A stretch of 64,000 nucleotides of DNA, from positions 148,045 to 212,044 of the forward strand of contig JALNYP010000001.1 in the NCBI GenBank assembly GCA_023229795.1, written 5' to 3'. This document shows, in pieces, positions 49,826 through 58,799 of the stretch. The position numbers were made by a program, and so were the translations under genes. The notes beneath the pieces are model-generated. The model was not told where the DNA came from and searched no databases. It worked only from the letters and a program-made list of their open reading frames with translations. Positions within the stretch are counted from its first letter, which is position 1. Each line of letters opens with the position of its first letter. This DNA comes from Syntrophobacterales bacterium. GTDB lineage: Bacteria > Desulfobacterota > Desulfobaccia > Desulfobaccales > 0-14-0-80-60-11.

Positions 49826-51517
49826 TTAAGGGGTAAATGGCGGGAACGGAGTAAGCGGACCGTCGCTGGGATTTCCCCCCTCCCCCTGAGTCAGGAACTT
49901 TAGGGTGTTGAGGTTATTAGGCATAACGGGGTAGCCCGGGAAGGTATCCGGGAATTGGAATCCGAACTGGGGATAACGATACTGGCCGGAGAGCAAGCCC
50001 GGCAACGGCGCGCCGTTCAGCCCGGTCTGGTCGGGCAACTGGAGGGTGCCATGCCGGCTCCGGAATTTATACACCCGGGTGGGAGGCAAGAAGTTAGTTT
50101 TATCCACCTGGAGAACGAAGCGGCCTTTTTGTCCCTTGCCGAGCGCTTCACCGGGTAGCGGGAGCACGGTGCCCAACAGCCGCGGCACCTCGGCGCCGCT
50201 GACGGGATCGATATCCACAGCATAGATGTCCACGAGATTGGTGGAGTCAGTGCACCACCCCGCGGCCACAAAGTTTAATTTGGGCTCGGGAACCGGGATG
50301 ACCCCGCCGATGATTCCGAGAGACGGATCGGGCGGCACCGTAAGGGGCGTGCCGCCGGTGCCGATAATGGAACGGCGCAAAGGACCCTGGAGATAGCAGG
50401 GACCGACCAACGCGGCGGGTCCCGAGGCGGTGAAGATGGCCAGTTTATCGGAACTCACCGTATTGGCCGAGATGTACACCTGTTGGTTCATGGGGAGCTT
50501 GGGAGTTATGGCGGCGCTGGGATTAAACTTGGCCAGGATGCCCGACCAATCCACATAGTCGCCCAACATAAAGGGCGCTTGTTTCCACGGGTCGGGGGTG
50601 GTGTCGCCGGGGGCATTGGGGGCAGCCTTAGGCGGCATGAAAAAAGTCTGGAAAGGCACGCCGGCTTGCAGAAAGGGGTCGTGATTCGCGTCCCCGATCG
50701 GCGGGTTCAGCGGCCGGTTGTAGATCGGACGGTCCGGGTCAATCTGGACGGCGGGATCATACTTCGGGATGCCCATGGGATAGCCGTTGCCGGCGGAGAC
50801 CGTCGGGTTGTCCGAGTCCACGGACCAACGCGGGTCAGGGCTGTGGGCCAGGCCGAAACGCCCCAGCGGGTCATTGATCTCGATGACGGTGCCGGTGCCC
50901 GGGACGTTTAAGGTGCCGTTGGCCTCAAACCGCCCCTTCTCATAGTCGATATAGGTGATGAAACCTGACCCGGCATTCCCCAAATCTTGGTCAATAGGAA
51001 GGATCAGGCCGATGATGTAGGCGTTAGGGCCAAACCCAAGGCTATTTTTCACGTCAATGTTCCCAAGCACAATCGCATTGAAGCAGGGGAAGGGACCGGG
51101 GAAGAGCGGCCCGCGTCTGGGCGGCCCGGTGGGCACGTCCGCCAGCGCCAGCCCCGTCTGGCTGGCGGGATGATTGATCGGCGGGGTCAGTTGAGCCGGA
51201 ATCGAGTTGTCATAGACCGGGGCGGACACCGCGGGATCAAACAGTTGGCCCCAGGTGAGGGTGTTGGCCGGCATCTGAACGATGGTGTTGGCCGGGACGA
51301 TCATGGTGATGCCGTTGATGGTCAGGGTGCCCCCGGCGTTCGGCCCGCCACCCGGATTAAGGGTGGCAGCCTGGATGATTCCGGCCTGCTCAAAGCCGGG
51401 CGGCACGTTGCTATTGAACACAAAATTCGGGGGTAGAGCCTGGGCATTACCCCATGCGGCCCAGAGCAGGCTTAGCGCTATGATCACAGCCATGCTGGTC
51501 GTCAACTTCGGCTTCAT
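49826..51517 (-). CDS. secreted protein of unknown function, paralog B
   Basis: 563 residues. Signal peptide (MAVIIALSLLWAAWGNAQA). Paralogous to the protein at 42453 over its whole length: LTINGITMIVPANTIVQMPA, DPLGRFGLAHSPDPRW, DPDRPIYNRP, QAPFMLGDYVDWSGILAKFNP and GLLSGQYRYPQ. No catalytic, metal or heme motif seen. GGAGG precedes the ATG. It is placed 114 bp downstream of the diheme cytochrome gene in the same direction as the multicopper oxidase genes, so co-expression is likely. Both paralogs are followed by the same type of hairpin. Confidence 0.75.
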   Translation of the reverse strand: MKPKLTTSMAVIIALSLLWAAWGNAQALPPNFVFNSNVPPGFEQAGIIQAATLNPGGGPNAGGTLTINGITMIVPANTIVQMPANTLTWGQLFDPAVSAPVYDNSIPAQLTPPINHPASQTGLALADVPTGPPRRGPLFPGPFPCFNAIVLGNIDVKNSLGFGPNAYIIGLILPIDQDLGNAGSGFITYIDYEKGRFEANGTLNVPGTGTVIEINDPLGRFGLAHSPDPRWSVDSDNPTVSAGNGYPMGIPKYDPAVQIDPDRPIYNRPLNPPIGDANHDPFLQAGVPFQTFFMPPKAAPNAPGDTTPDPWKQAPFMLGDYVDWSGILAKFNPSAAITPKLPMNQQVYISANTVSSDKLAIFTASGPAALVGPCYLQGPLRRSIIGTGGTPLTVPPDPSLGIIGGVIPVPEPKLNFVAAGWCTDSTNLVDIYAVDIDPVSGAEVPRLLGTVLPLPGEALGKGQKGRFVLQVDKTNFLPPTRVYKFRSRHGTLQLPDQTGLNGAPLPGLLSGQYRYPQFGFQFPDTFPGYPVMPNNLNTLKFLTQGEGGNPSDGPLTPFPPFTP

Positions 51518-51631
51518 GGCAATTCCTCCTTAAATTCTCTCCAGCCCGCTCATGGGCTCATCTGGCTGGAACCATTCTGCCTCCCGGAGGGAGGAAAACC
51601 GGGCCGCCCTGGCGCCGCGGCCCAGGTGAGA

Positions 51632-54019
51632 TTATGGCGTCTGGGGATCCAGGTTCAAGAACGTGGGCAGGGGCGCGGCTCGGCCATCTTTGCCCACGGC
51701 CGGGATTTCCACCATCACATCCTGGCTGGGGTCATTGTCATCGGCGCCGTTGGGAATGAACAACTGGGGATGATCGAACGGCCCCTTTTCAAAAGCCACC
51801 CGCTCGTCGGTGAGGCCATCGGCCAGGAAGGCCACCAGGGCTTGAATACTTTGCAGGGCGCTGGGGATAAGCTCCGGGAACATTAAGGGGGAGATGCCTT
51901 CCATATCCCTCGCCAGATCATGCAAGTTGGTGTTGGGGAAATTACCGCCCCGGACATAAAATTCCACGGCCTGGCGCAGGGTGGCCGAATCCCCGGTGCG
52001 GAAATAGGGGCCACTGAATTTAATGTTCCGCAGGTTGGGCACCTTGGTGGCGCCATTAGTCACCCGGCGAGACAATACCGACGTGTTCGGGACAAATCTG
52101 GCCACATCCGGGGGCAGTTGATTAAACTGCCGCAGGCCTGCCAGTTCCGTCACGGAAAGCGGAAATGGGGCGTTGGTCAAAGGGTTGATAAACGGCGCGG
52201 TGGCGGCCCGGCCAATGTCCTCAGAGGTGCGGCGGGCGCCGATGTTGTACATGCCGTGGTCATAGCTGGCTGATTCGAGGTTGTCGCCCATGATCATGAA
52301 CTGGATCGCGCTTAACTCATCGCCTCCGACCGAGGGCACCCCCTGGGCATCCGGTTGGTAATCTATAACGCTGTGGCTGGTCGTAACGGGCGGCACATGA
52401 CAATTGAGACATTTGCCGCCATGATTTACGTTACCGTCCAGGAAGATAGAAAGTCCGAGGCTCTGGTCGCCGGTCAGGGCGTTGGGATCCGGGGCTATAC
52501 CTTTACTGGGAGCGCCCATAAACCGGTCAAAGGGAGTGTCATCGGAGACGAGGGTGGCTTCATAGGCCTGCACCGCCAGTCCGAAGAACAGGGAGAAGTT
52601 GTACATCATCAGGGAGTACTGGTGGGCGGTTAAGGCGCGGGGCGGCGACCTGAGCGCTACACCCTGGCCTGAATTCAGCGTCATGGTCCGGGGATCTTGG
52701 GCTGAAGGCGGCTGGATCAACACGGTGGCGGGGTCCACCTGAATGATTAAGGGGGAATTCCACCACTGGTCCTTAAAGGCGGCCTTGATCATGTCGGAAT
52801 AAGTGGCAATGTTCAGGCCGTTCTGGCCCGGCCGGGCATAGGGGCCCAGGACGCTGTCCTGGGGATGCACCTTTTGCTTGGCCAAAGGACGCAGGGTTAC
52901 CAGTTTTTTGCCGATATCGGCCAAGCTGCGGCCGGCAAAGGACATTTCGAAGTCGCTCCCCGGAGGGCCAACGGCCTGGGAAGCCAGGCTCGAGTTGGTA
53001 ATCCGGAGAAATACGTCCGTCAGCGCGCGGCCCGACACTTTTTTGAGGGTACTGACCCGATCTCGGAAGCCGAAGGGGTTACACCCGTTAAAGATGAAAC
53101 TGGCGCGGCCATCCCAGAAATTGTCGAAGTTGAAAACTGCGTTGATCGGGGTAGGGGCGTTGCGCGGTTCCACCCGCCGGACCCTGTTGTCCAAATTGAG
53201 TTGACCGGGAGTGAGGGTGTTGAAGATGTCGGCGAGAGGGGTGCCCAGTTCCTCGGCCTGGCCGGGCTGGAGGCCCACGAATTGGGTGTGGCGCACCCCT
53301 GCGGAACTAACCACGTCATTGGTGTCTTTCGTCGCCGTGGCAAATTCCTGGACAAAAGTGACCCCAGGCCCCCGGGGGACCAGCTGGGTGGCAGGGTCCC
53401 ATTCACTGAAAGGGAAGTCCAAGTTCGTCACCTGGTAGTTAACGGTGAATTGCGGGAACCCCGGCACGTTCAGATTCGCCGGGGGGGGATCGCTGGGGCC
53501 CGGGGGGGTAGGCGTATTGGGGTCATTGGCCGTGAACGGCACGCAGGAATTGCCGAACAGGTTGTCGCCGCCGAGGGGGCCGTTAAAATTCGTGTCTCTC
53601 AGCCCCGGGTCCAGCACGTTCTTGGTGCGGATATCCGCTCCGGCGTTAAAATGACAGGTGGCGCAGGCCTGGACCCCGTCGCTGCCCACCTGCATATCCC
53701 AGAACAGGGCCTTGCCCAACCTGATCAAGGCGGCCTGGTCTTTGACAATTTCAGTGGTCAAAGGCTGAAAATTCAGGTCGGTTCCCGGACCGGGGATATT
53801 GGTGATCGGCCAGGGAATGATCGCGGCCATGGGAACCGGGATCGGCACTTCCTTCAAAGACACGACTTGATCCGTCGTGACCTGCGCCAGGCCAATTCCG
53901 GGGGGGATGGCGGGGATGGCCAGGGCAAGGCACATCAAATAAATCATGGCCCTGGCGAACCCCTTAGAGGCTCGCTGGCCTATCCGGGTAACGAGGCGGA
54001 AGGAGCACTTGGCTATCAT
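51632..54019 (-). CDS. large exported diheme cytochrome c (CCP/MauG-type peroxidase superfamily)
   Basis: 795 residues from the ATG at 54019 (AGGAGG upstream). Signal peptide with helix FARAMIYLMCLALAIPAIPPGIGLAQ. Two c-type heme sites: CATCH at 119-123, after the family opening LIRLGKALFWDMQVGSDGVQ, and CLNCH at 537-541. The C-terminal block KVPNLRNIKFSGPYFRTGDSATLRQAVEFYVRGG is the usual MauG/CCP ending. Normal cytochrome c peroxidases have about 330-380 residues, so this protein carries about 400 extra, mostly between the hemes. It could reduce peroxide or, like MauG or RoxA, oxidise a protein or polymer. Encoded 190 bp after MCO-B. Confidence 0.85.
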   Translation of the reverse strand: MIAKCSFRLVTRIGQRASKGFARAMIYLMCLALAIPAIPPGIGLAQVTTDQVVSLKEVPIPVPMAAIIPWPITNIPGPGTDLNFQPLTTEIVKDQAALIRLGKALFWDMQVGSDGVQACATCHFNAGADIRTKNVLDPGLRDTNFNGPLGGDNLFGNSCVPFTANDPNTPTPPGPSDPPPANLNVPGFPQFTVNYQVTNLDFPFSEWDPATQLVPRGPGVTFVQEFATATKDTNDVVSSAGVRHTQFVGLQPGQAEELGTPLADIFNTLTPGQLNLDNRVRRVEPRNAPTPINAVFNFDNFWDGRASFIFNGCNPFGFRDRVSTLKKVSGRALTDVFLRITNSSLASQAVGPPGSDFEMSFAGRSLADIGKKLVTLRPLAKQKVHPQDSVLGPYARPGQNGLNIATYSDMIKAAFKDQWWNSPLIIQVDPATVLIQPPSAQDPRTMTLNSGQGVALRSPPRALTAHQYSLMMYNFSLFFGLAVQAYEATLVSDDTPFDRFMGAPSKGIAPDPNALTGDQSLGLSIFLDGNVNHGGKCLNCHVPPVTTSHSVIDYQPDAQGVPSVGGDELSAIQFMIMGDNLESASYDHGMYNIGARRTSEDIGRAATAPFINPLTNAPFPLSVTELAGLRQFNQLPPDVARFVPNTSVLSRRVTNGATKVPNLRNIKFSGPYFRTGDSATLRQAVEFYVRGGNFPNTNLHDLARDMEGISPLMFPELIPSALQSIQALVAFLADGLTDERVAFEKGPFDHPQLFIPNGADDNDPSQDVMVEIPAVGKDGRAAPLPTFLNLDPQTP

Positions 54020-54170
54020 CTGGTTATTTCCTCCTTTCCTGCGAACGGCGGGTGGTTTGTTTGGCACGTCCTTCCAGGGGTACTCCATCTATAAAAAAGG
54101 GTTGCCAAGAAGTTTACTTCCAGCCAACCCTCTTTCCTCCCGCTCCCTCGCTCCATGCTTCATTCATCCT

Positions 54171-54200
54171 GGGCCGCGGTGACAGAAACCACCACGGCCC
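54171..54200 (-). other. hairpin between MCO-B and diheme cytochrome genes
   Basis: GGGCCGCGGTG / CACCACGGCCC with one mismatch and an 8-nt loop. No T-tract, so it may be an mRNA-processing or partial-termination site within the operon. Confidence 0.45.
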
Positions 54201-54209
54201 AAAACTTTC

Positions 54210-55847
54210 TCAGGTAATGGTAATGGGAATCATGGCGGTCATCAGCACGTCCCCGCCGCCGGTGAGTGAAAGCGGGCTGGTGCTCCGGGTTTCCAGGAAT
54301 TCCACCTTGGCGAAATCGACAACCGGCGTAGTCGATCTCAATATGGCCCCCCAGCGCCGCGCCGTACTGTGAACGATTGGGGTCCCGGCCGGAACCAGGT
54401 GAGGCCGGGTGTAGCGGTTCAAGGGCGGCACCCCTAAGGCGCGGCCATCCCATTCGATGATGACCACGTCCACCGGGAACGTGACCCGGGCGGAATTGTA
54501 AGACCCGCAGAGGCAACGGATGAAGACGGTATCGCCCAGGTTGGCTTGAATGGAGACCTGGCTACCGATAATGCCGCTGTTCAGCTCGGCCGGATAAAGG
54601 ATGCCGGCTGGTATTTGCGCCGTGCCTCCCTTGGCTGCAGGCACCGGCACGCCGCTGATAAACCAGTAGTCGGCGTTGAAATCGTTGAAGGCAAAAAAGG
54701 CGTTGCCCGCCTCAGGGCTCAGGCTTTTGCCGCCGTTGTGAAAGCCTTCGTTGAAGCCGACATAAACGTTGGTGCCGCCGATATTGGCGCCCACGGGGAA
54801 GGTGGCAAAGGCGTCATTGGTAGCCTGGCTCCATTGCGAGGAGCGGTCATCCACAAACCAGAGGGCCTCCACATCATAGGGCACTGTAAAGGCGTGGGGG
54901 TCATATTTGAATTTCAGGAACGGATCTCCCGTCCAGGGGTCCGGAGTGGCCACCCCCTGGATAGGATCGCCCCCGACGAACCCCGGGAACTGCGGCAGCC
55001 CCGAAAAGTTGAGGTTGGCCGCGGTCCGGCGCCGCCCCTGGGGTGCGGCGGGCAGTCCGCCTTCGCCAGCCGGTTCCGGACGGCCGTTGCCGATGGGGAT
55101 GCCACTGAGCGTCACGGTGCCTTTATCCGGGTCCACGATCGCACCGATGGACGCAAAATAGGCGTCCGGGGGATCGAAGAGCATAAAACCGGCCAGGCCA
55201 TACTCGAAGTGCATCATGGTGTTCCGGTGGCAGTGATAGAAATAGGTGCCGATGAAGTTGGGCTGCCACTGGTAAATGTAGGAACCCGTTACCTCGAAGG
55301 AGCAGTGCCCCACCCCGTCGTTCATGGGGGTGGGCTCAATGCCGTGCCAGTGGATGGTGTGCGGCGGCGGCCCTCCGCTCGCGGTAAAGTTATGACAAAC
55401 TGCGCCTCGGGGGGCCCGGTAAGTGGGTCCCGGATACTGGGGGGCACTGGCGTTGATGAGACCCCCAGTTTGGGGGTCAAACACCTTCCCAATCAGAAAG
55501 TCGTCGGCGAACATCATCCAGAAAAGTTGCGTCGCGCCGGAACCCGTGGCGATGCCGCCGTCCCAGGTAGGACGGGTTTCGCCGTGCATTAAGGACCGCA
55601 TGACCGTGTACGGCTGGTTGGGGTTATACATCCCCGCCGCCTCCAGAACGGACGGCACGGGATTGGCCCGAACTCCGGCCGGTATCGCGGGGTTGGTCGG
55701 GGTCCCGGACAGGCCGATGAGTTTCAGGTCGATAAATTCCGGAGTGGGAGGGCCCATTCTGGGCGGATCAAACATCTTGGTCCATATTCCTTCTGAACCC
55801 TCTACCGACTGGCGCGGAATGGTAATACCGGATTTTGGCAGTGACAT
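54210..55847 (-). CDS. multicopper-oxidase-like protein MCO-B (first-domain copper motifs only)
   Basis: 545 residues, no signal peptide. The first cupredoxin domain has HTIHWHG (His163, 166, 168) and GTYFYHCHRNTMMHFEYGLAG (His205, Cys206, His207, His213, Leu218). These supply half of a trinuclear site plus a full type 1 set (His163, Cys206, His213, Leu218 axial), as in oxidases or nitrite reductases with the blue copper in domain 1. The C-terminal cupredoxin-like part (LGDTVFIRCLCGSYNSARVTF) lacks HxxHxH and HCH motifs, so alone it cannot complete a trinuclear site. MCO-A, encoded 33 bp upstream, has exactly what is missing. AAGGAG precedes the ATG. Confidence 0.85.
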   Translation of the reverse strand: MSLPKSGITIPRQSVEGSEGIWTKMFDPPRMGPPTPEFIDLKLIGLSGTPTNPAIPAGVRANPVPSVLEAAGMYNPNQPYTVMRSLMHGETRPTWDGGIATGSGATQLFWMMFADDFLIGKVFDPQTGGLINASAPQYPGPTYRAPRGAVCHNFTASGGPPPHTIHWHGIEPTPMNDGVGHCSFEVTGSYIYQWQPNFIGTYFYHCHRNTMMHFEYGLAGFMLFDPPDAYFASIGAIVDPDKGTVTLSGIPIGNGRPEPAGEGGLPAAPQGRRRTAANLNFSGLPQFPGFVGGDPIQGVATPDPWTGDPFLKFKYDPHAFTVPYDVEALWFVDDRSSQWSQATNDAFATFPVGANIGGTNVYVGFNEGFHNGGKSLSPEAGNAFFAFNDFNADYWFISGVPVPAAKGGTAQIPAGILYPAELNSGIIGSQVSIQANLGDTVFIRCLCGSYNSARVTFPVDVVIIEWDGRALGVPPLNRYTRPHLVPAGTPIVHSTARRWGAILRSTTPVVDFAKVEFLETRSTSPLSLTGGGDVLMTAMIPITIT

Positions 55848-55880
55848 CTTATTTCTCCTTTAAATCCATATTTCACGCCG

Positions 55881-57557
55881 CTACGGTAGCGTGGGCATCA
55901 CGAACGGCGGGGCTGTCACCTGGCAACCGGCCGTGCGCGGCATGATAACGGGGCCATGGGCCACCGGCATCATCGGATCACCGCTTTCCGGGCGATCCGG
56001 GAAGGTGATAACTTTGCTGGTCTGGCCCGGGCGGCCCCCTTTGCGGTCGCCGGTGAATAGGATCCCACAGATCAAACCGCAGTTATAGTTGCCACCCTGG
56101 GCCACCTGGGTTGCCTCGGAATGGTCGTGCATGGGAAAGCAGACGGGCGACAGCCGCACCGCGCAGTCAACCAGGTTGCCGTCTTTGTCCTTTCCGAAGA
56201 CCTGCTGCACGTTGGGAATGAACATCTGCAGCTCCTGGAGGGGCGGCCAGGTGGTTTGGGCCGCGGAGGCGGGAACGTCGCCCTTCGTGTATGGCGGCCC
56301 CCCCGGTCCCAGGCCGAAGCCGCCCAGGCTCACCGCGGTGGCGCTCACATCCAGCGATTGCTGGAGGTCATCCCGGCCGATGCCCAAATCGCTGGGCACA
56401 TCCGGCGGCCGCATATAGGGGATCAGCCATTCGTAGGTATCCAAAGGGTTGGCGGTATAGACGTCCACCCAGATGGGATTGTCGTTGGCGCCCGGGAATA
56501 CGTCGAACGCGTTGTTGTGACTCAAGACAAACACATGGTTGGCGTGGATGTGGGTGGAATGGAGCCACAGGCCGGCGTTGAGCAAACGGATCAGATAGGG
56601 TTCACCCACGCGGCTGTACGGACACAGCCAGGGATTGTTATGGGCGAAGTGCCCGGACTGGCCGCTGATGGTGAAGTACTGGGCTACGTAGTTTTGGCTG
56701 GTCAGGTTGAACGGATCATGGGTCGGATTGAAGGAATCATGGAGAAAGGCCTTCGTAAAGACCACCGGATCCCGAGCCGGCCCGCTGACTGGTTCACCGC
56801 TGGTGGTGGTGAAATTGATCACCGCATTGTTCCCCACCGCGTCGAACAGCTTGGGGCTGGCCTGGTGCATTACCCAGATATTCTGCCGGAAAGGCGGCGT
56901 GTCGGTGGTCGGGTCCCCTTCTTCCCAGGCCAGGCCGGGCCACCAGGAGGCGGTGCCCAGGTCGTCAAACAGTTGCTGGATGTTGGGCGGGGGATTGTCA
57001 AAGGGGGTGAACTTATGACCCGTCACGGCCTGGTACGGCATGACGATGAAAGCGCCGTGGAGCCCCATTACCCGGTTCACCGGAGCGTTCAGGTCGTCAT
57101 AATAGAGAAAGGTGCCGGCCTTCGACGCGGTAAAGGTGACCGACCCGGTGGCGCCGGGAGCGATGGGTCCGGTGGTGACTCCCAGACGGGGGATGGAAAA
57201 AGCGTGAGGCTCATCCAGCTCATTGGTCACATTTACCGTTAGTCTGTAACCCTTGGTGGTGAAGATGACGGGCCCCGGACAATCGGCAGGCAGGTTCTGG
57301 TCTTTAAAGATCCAGAAGTAGCAGCGGGCGGGGTTGCCCGGCCCCACTACGGCGCCATTGGGTAACTGACCCGTGTTATGGGTCACCATTTCTTTAATGG
57401 CGTCGGTGACGGTTAAATTGATGACCCCGGCATTAGCCCCGCCCTTCCTCGGGGGGGCCGCGGCGTTAGCCGAGTTGCCCAGGATTCCCGGGACGTTGCC
57501 CAACACCAAGGCCGCCAGGCCGCAAGTGCCGCATTTGATAAAATCCCGTCGTTTCAT
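55881..57557 (-). CDS. multicopper-oxidase-like protein MCO-A (Tat signal, last-domain copper motifs only)
   Basis: 558 residues from the ATG at 57557 (GGGAGG upstream). Tat signal MKRRDFIKCGTCGLAALVLG. The first cupredoxin domain is degenerate: DEPHAFSIP instead of HWHG, and GTFLYYDDLNAPVNRVMGLHG without the His-x-His pair. The last domain keeps HSTHIHANHVF (His333, 336, 338) and PMHDHSEAT (His477, His479), i.e. trinuclear ligands, but Asp478 replaces the blue-copper Cys and Thr replaces its His. It is complementary to MCO-B, so the two likely assemble one oxidase. MCO-B, without a signal, could ride on this Tat signal. A conserved upstream element lies 58-103 bp before the start. Confidence 0.87.
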   Translation of the reverse strand: MKRRDFIKCGTCGLAALVLGNVPGILGNSANAAAPPRKGGANAGVINLTVTDAIKEMVTHNTGQLPNGAVVGPGNPARCYFWIFKDQNLPADCPGPVIFTTKGYRLTVNVTNELDEPHAFSIPRLGVTTGPIAPGATGSVTFTASKAGTFLYYDDLNAPVNRVMGLHGAFIVMPYQAVTGHKFTPFDNPPPNIQQLFDDLGTASWWPGLAWEEGDPTTDTPPFRQNIWVMHQASPKLFDAVGNNAVINFTTTSGEPVSGPARDPVVFTKAFLHDSFNPTHDPFNLTSQNYVAQYFTISGQSGHFAHNNPWLCPYSRVGEPYLIRLLNAGLWLHSTHIHANHVFVLSHNNAFDVFPGANDNPIWVDVYTANPLDTYEWLIPYMRPPDVPSDLGIGRDDLQQSLDVSATAVSLGGFGLGPGGPPYTKGDVPASAAQTTWPPLQELQMFIPNVQQVFGKDKDGNLVDCAVRLSPVCFPMHDHSEATQVAQGGNYNCGLICGILFTGDRKGGRPGQTSKVITFPDRPESGDPMMPVAHGPVIMPRTAGCQVTAPPFVMPTLP

Positions 57558-57614
57558 AAGGTTTTCCTCCCAATTATTCAAGCGCCCTGTGTAGATGATA
57601 TTTATTGCAAGATT

Positions 57615-57660
57615 TGAAAGAAATAGGGGAAACAGCCTAATTTTTTAATAGACAAATCAC
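57615..57660 (-). promoter_or_regulatory. conserved island upstream element, copy 2
   Basis: TGAAAGAAATAGGGGAAA then AGCCTAATTTTTTAATAGACAAATCACC. Its first 29 bases match copy 3 (58800) with one difference; the inverted-repeat part is changed to TAGACAA. It lies 58-103 bp upstream of the MCO-A start. Confidence 0.65.
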
Positions 57661-57901
57661 CTAAACATAAAAAATTATCCAACTTGGAGGCTGACCAACT
57701 ACAGAAACAATCATCATCGCGATTGATACCTCATAAAATGAGGGTAACTGCCAAATTGGCGGTACATTGCGCCATCAATGTTATGGAGATTGATCTTGAG
57801 AAGGGCATAGAGCTGAGAAATGTTATGGGGGAATAATTACGGCAGATAATGATGACCTTCTCAGTGCAAGGACCGGGTTACTTGCAGAAGAGGATCTCCG
57901 G

Positions 57902-57931
57902 GAAAGGCCCCCGCCCTGAGACGCGGGGGCC
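57902..57931 (-). terminator. intrinsic terminator of PEP-CTERM 2 gene
   Basis: Perfect 9-bp stem GGCCCCCGC/GCGGGGGCC, 8-nt loop, then TTTCC on the minus strand. It lies 25 bp after the stop codon. The short T-run makes strength uncertain. Confidence 0.65.
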
Positions 57932-57955
57932 TTCACGTCGGCATTTAGAATAGAC

Positions 57956-58687
57956 CTAGAGTTTAACCTTGCGGCGCAGAAAGCCCAGTCCCGCCAGGCC
58001 GCTGCCGAAGAGCAGCAGGGAGGGGGGAAGGGGAACCGCCCGCGCGGTGTCCAGAGTGTAGGAATCCCAAACTGGGTCGCCATTGGGCCCCAGGGCGATG
58101 GTCACTGAGTTGAAGGCGGCAGAGGAGGAGAAGCCCAAGAATTGCCCGATGCTAAAACCCGGGAAGGGGTCGTAGAAGCTCAGGGCAACGTCGCTCAGGT
58201 TGGTGGTGGCCTGGTAAGCGCCGTCAAAGGGGCTAAACGAACTGATGTCGATGCCAAAGGCCGTGAGAGGGTGCGCAAAAGCAAAGGTGATGGAATCCAA
58301 TGAATCAAAATAAAAGGTGTCATAGGGCCCATTGATGTTGGATTCGAGCTGACCTGACCGCCCCAGGGTATTTAGACCCGAAGAGGAAACAAAATCGGCG
58401 GTTACCACGGGATTCCCCGCCGAAGAGTTATAGGTGATGCCATTGACCGTGCTGCCGTTGGGAAAGGTGGTCCCGACGGTGGTGATAATGCTAAAGTCAT
58501 TAGGGTCGGTAGCCCATCCGGTAAAGGAATCCCAGGTTTCCACTGCGGCAGCCGGAAACGCGGCATCAAAAGCGGCCCGGGTGCTGTAGGAGAAGATGGC
58601 AGCATGGGCCTGGACTGCAGTGAATGACATCACCAGAAAAAGGGCCAAGACCGCAGCCCGGTGAAAAGATAATTTGCATTTTTTCAT
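57956..58687 (-). CDS. PEP-CTERM sorting-domain protein 2
   Basis: 243 residues from the ATG at 58687 (GGAGGAAGG upstream). Signal peptide (AAVLALFLVMSFTAVQAHA), then a beta-sandwich-like region (AVETWDSFTGWATDPNDFS ... FAHPLTAFGIDISSFSPFDG), like other short PEP-CTERM surface proteins. The tail is VPLPPSLLLFGSGLAGLGFL plus RRKVKL: sorting motif, helix and basic end. It is predicted to be sorted by an exosortase encoded elsewhere. It has its own terminator, and its upstream region contains conserved element copy 3. Confidence 0.88.
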   Translation of the reverse strand: MKKCKLSFHRAAVLALFLVMSFTAVQAHAAIFSYSTRAAFDAAFPAAAVETWDSFTGWATDPNDFSIITTVGTTFPNGSTVNGITYNSSAGNPVVTADFVSSSGLNTLGRSGQLESNINGPYDTFYFDSLDSITFAFAHPLTAFGIDISSFSPFDGAYQATTNLSDVALSFYDPFPGFSIGQFLGFSSSAAFNSVTIALGPNGDPVWDSYTLDTARAVPLPPSLLLFGSGLAGLGFLRRKVKL

Positions 58688-58799
58688 GGAACCTTCCTCC
58701 TGCCCGCGAATAGGGTTACGAATCAAATTACTTCCATACCTTTTGCCAAATTTCCTTCTACCGGGGCGCTTTTTTTAAATATGTAATGATTTCGGGAAT

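Larger units (their letters stand above)
57558..57955. other. ~400-bp regulatory spacer upstream of MCO operon
   Basis: AT-rich near the oxidase start. It contains the conserved element at 57615-57660 and the PEP-CTERM 2 terminator at 57902-57931. No small gene is convincing. Confidence 0.5.

Noticed and set aside
58730..58765. Possible sigma54 promoter (TTTGGCA...TATGGA) upstream of PEP-CTERM 2
   Set aside because: The -12 element has GG instead of GC and the rest matches poorly; too weak to claim.
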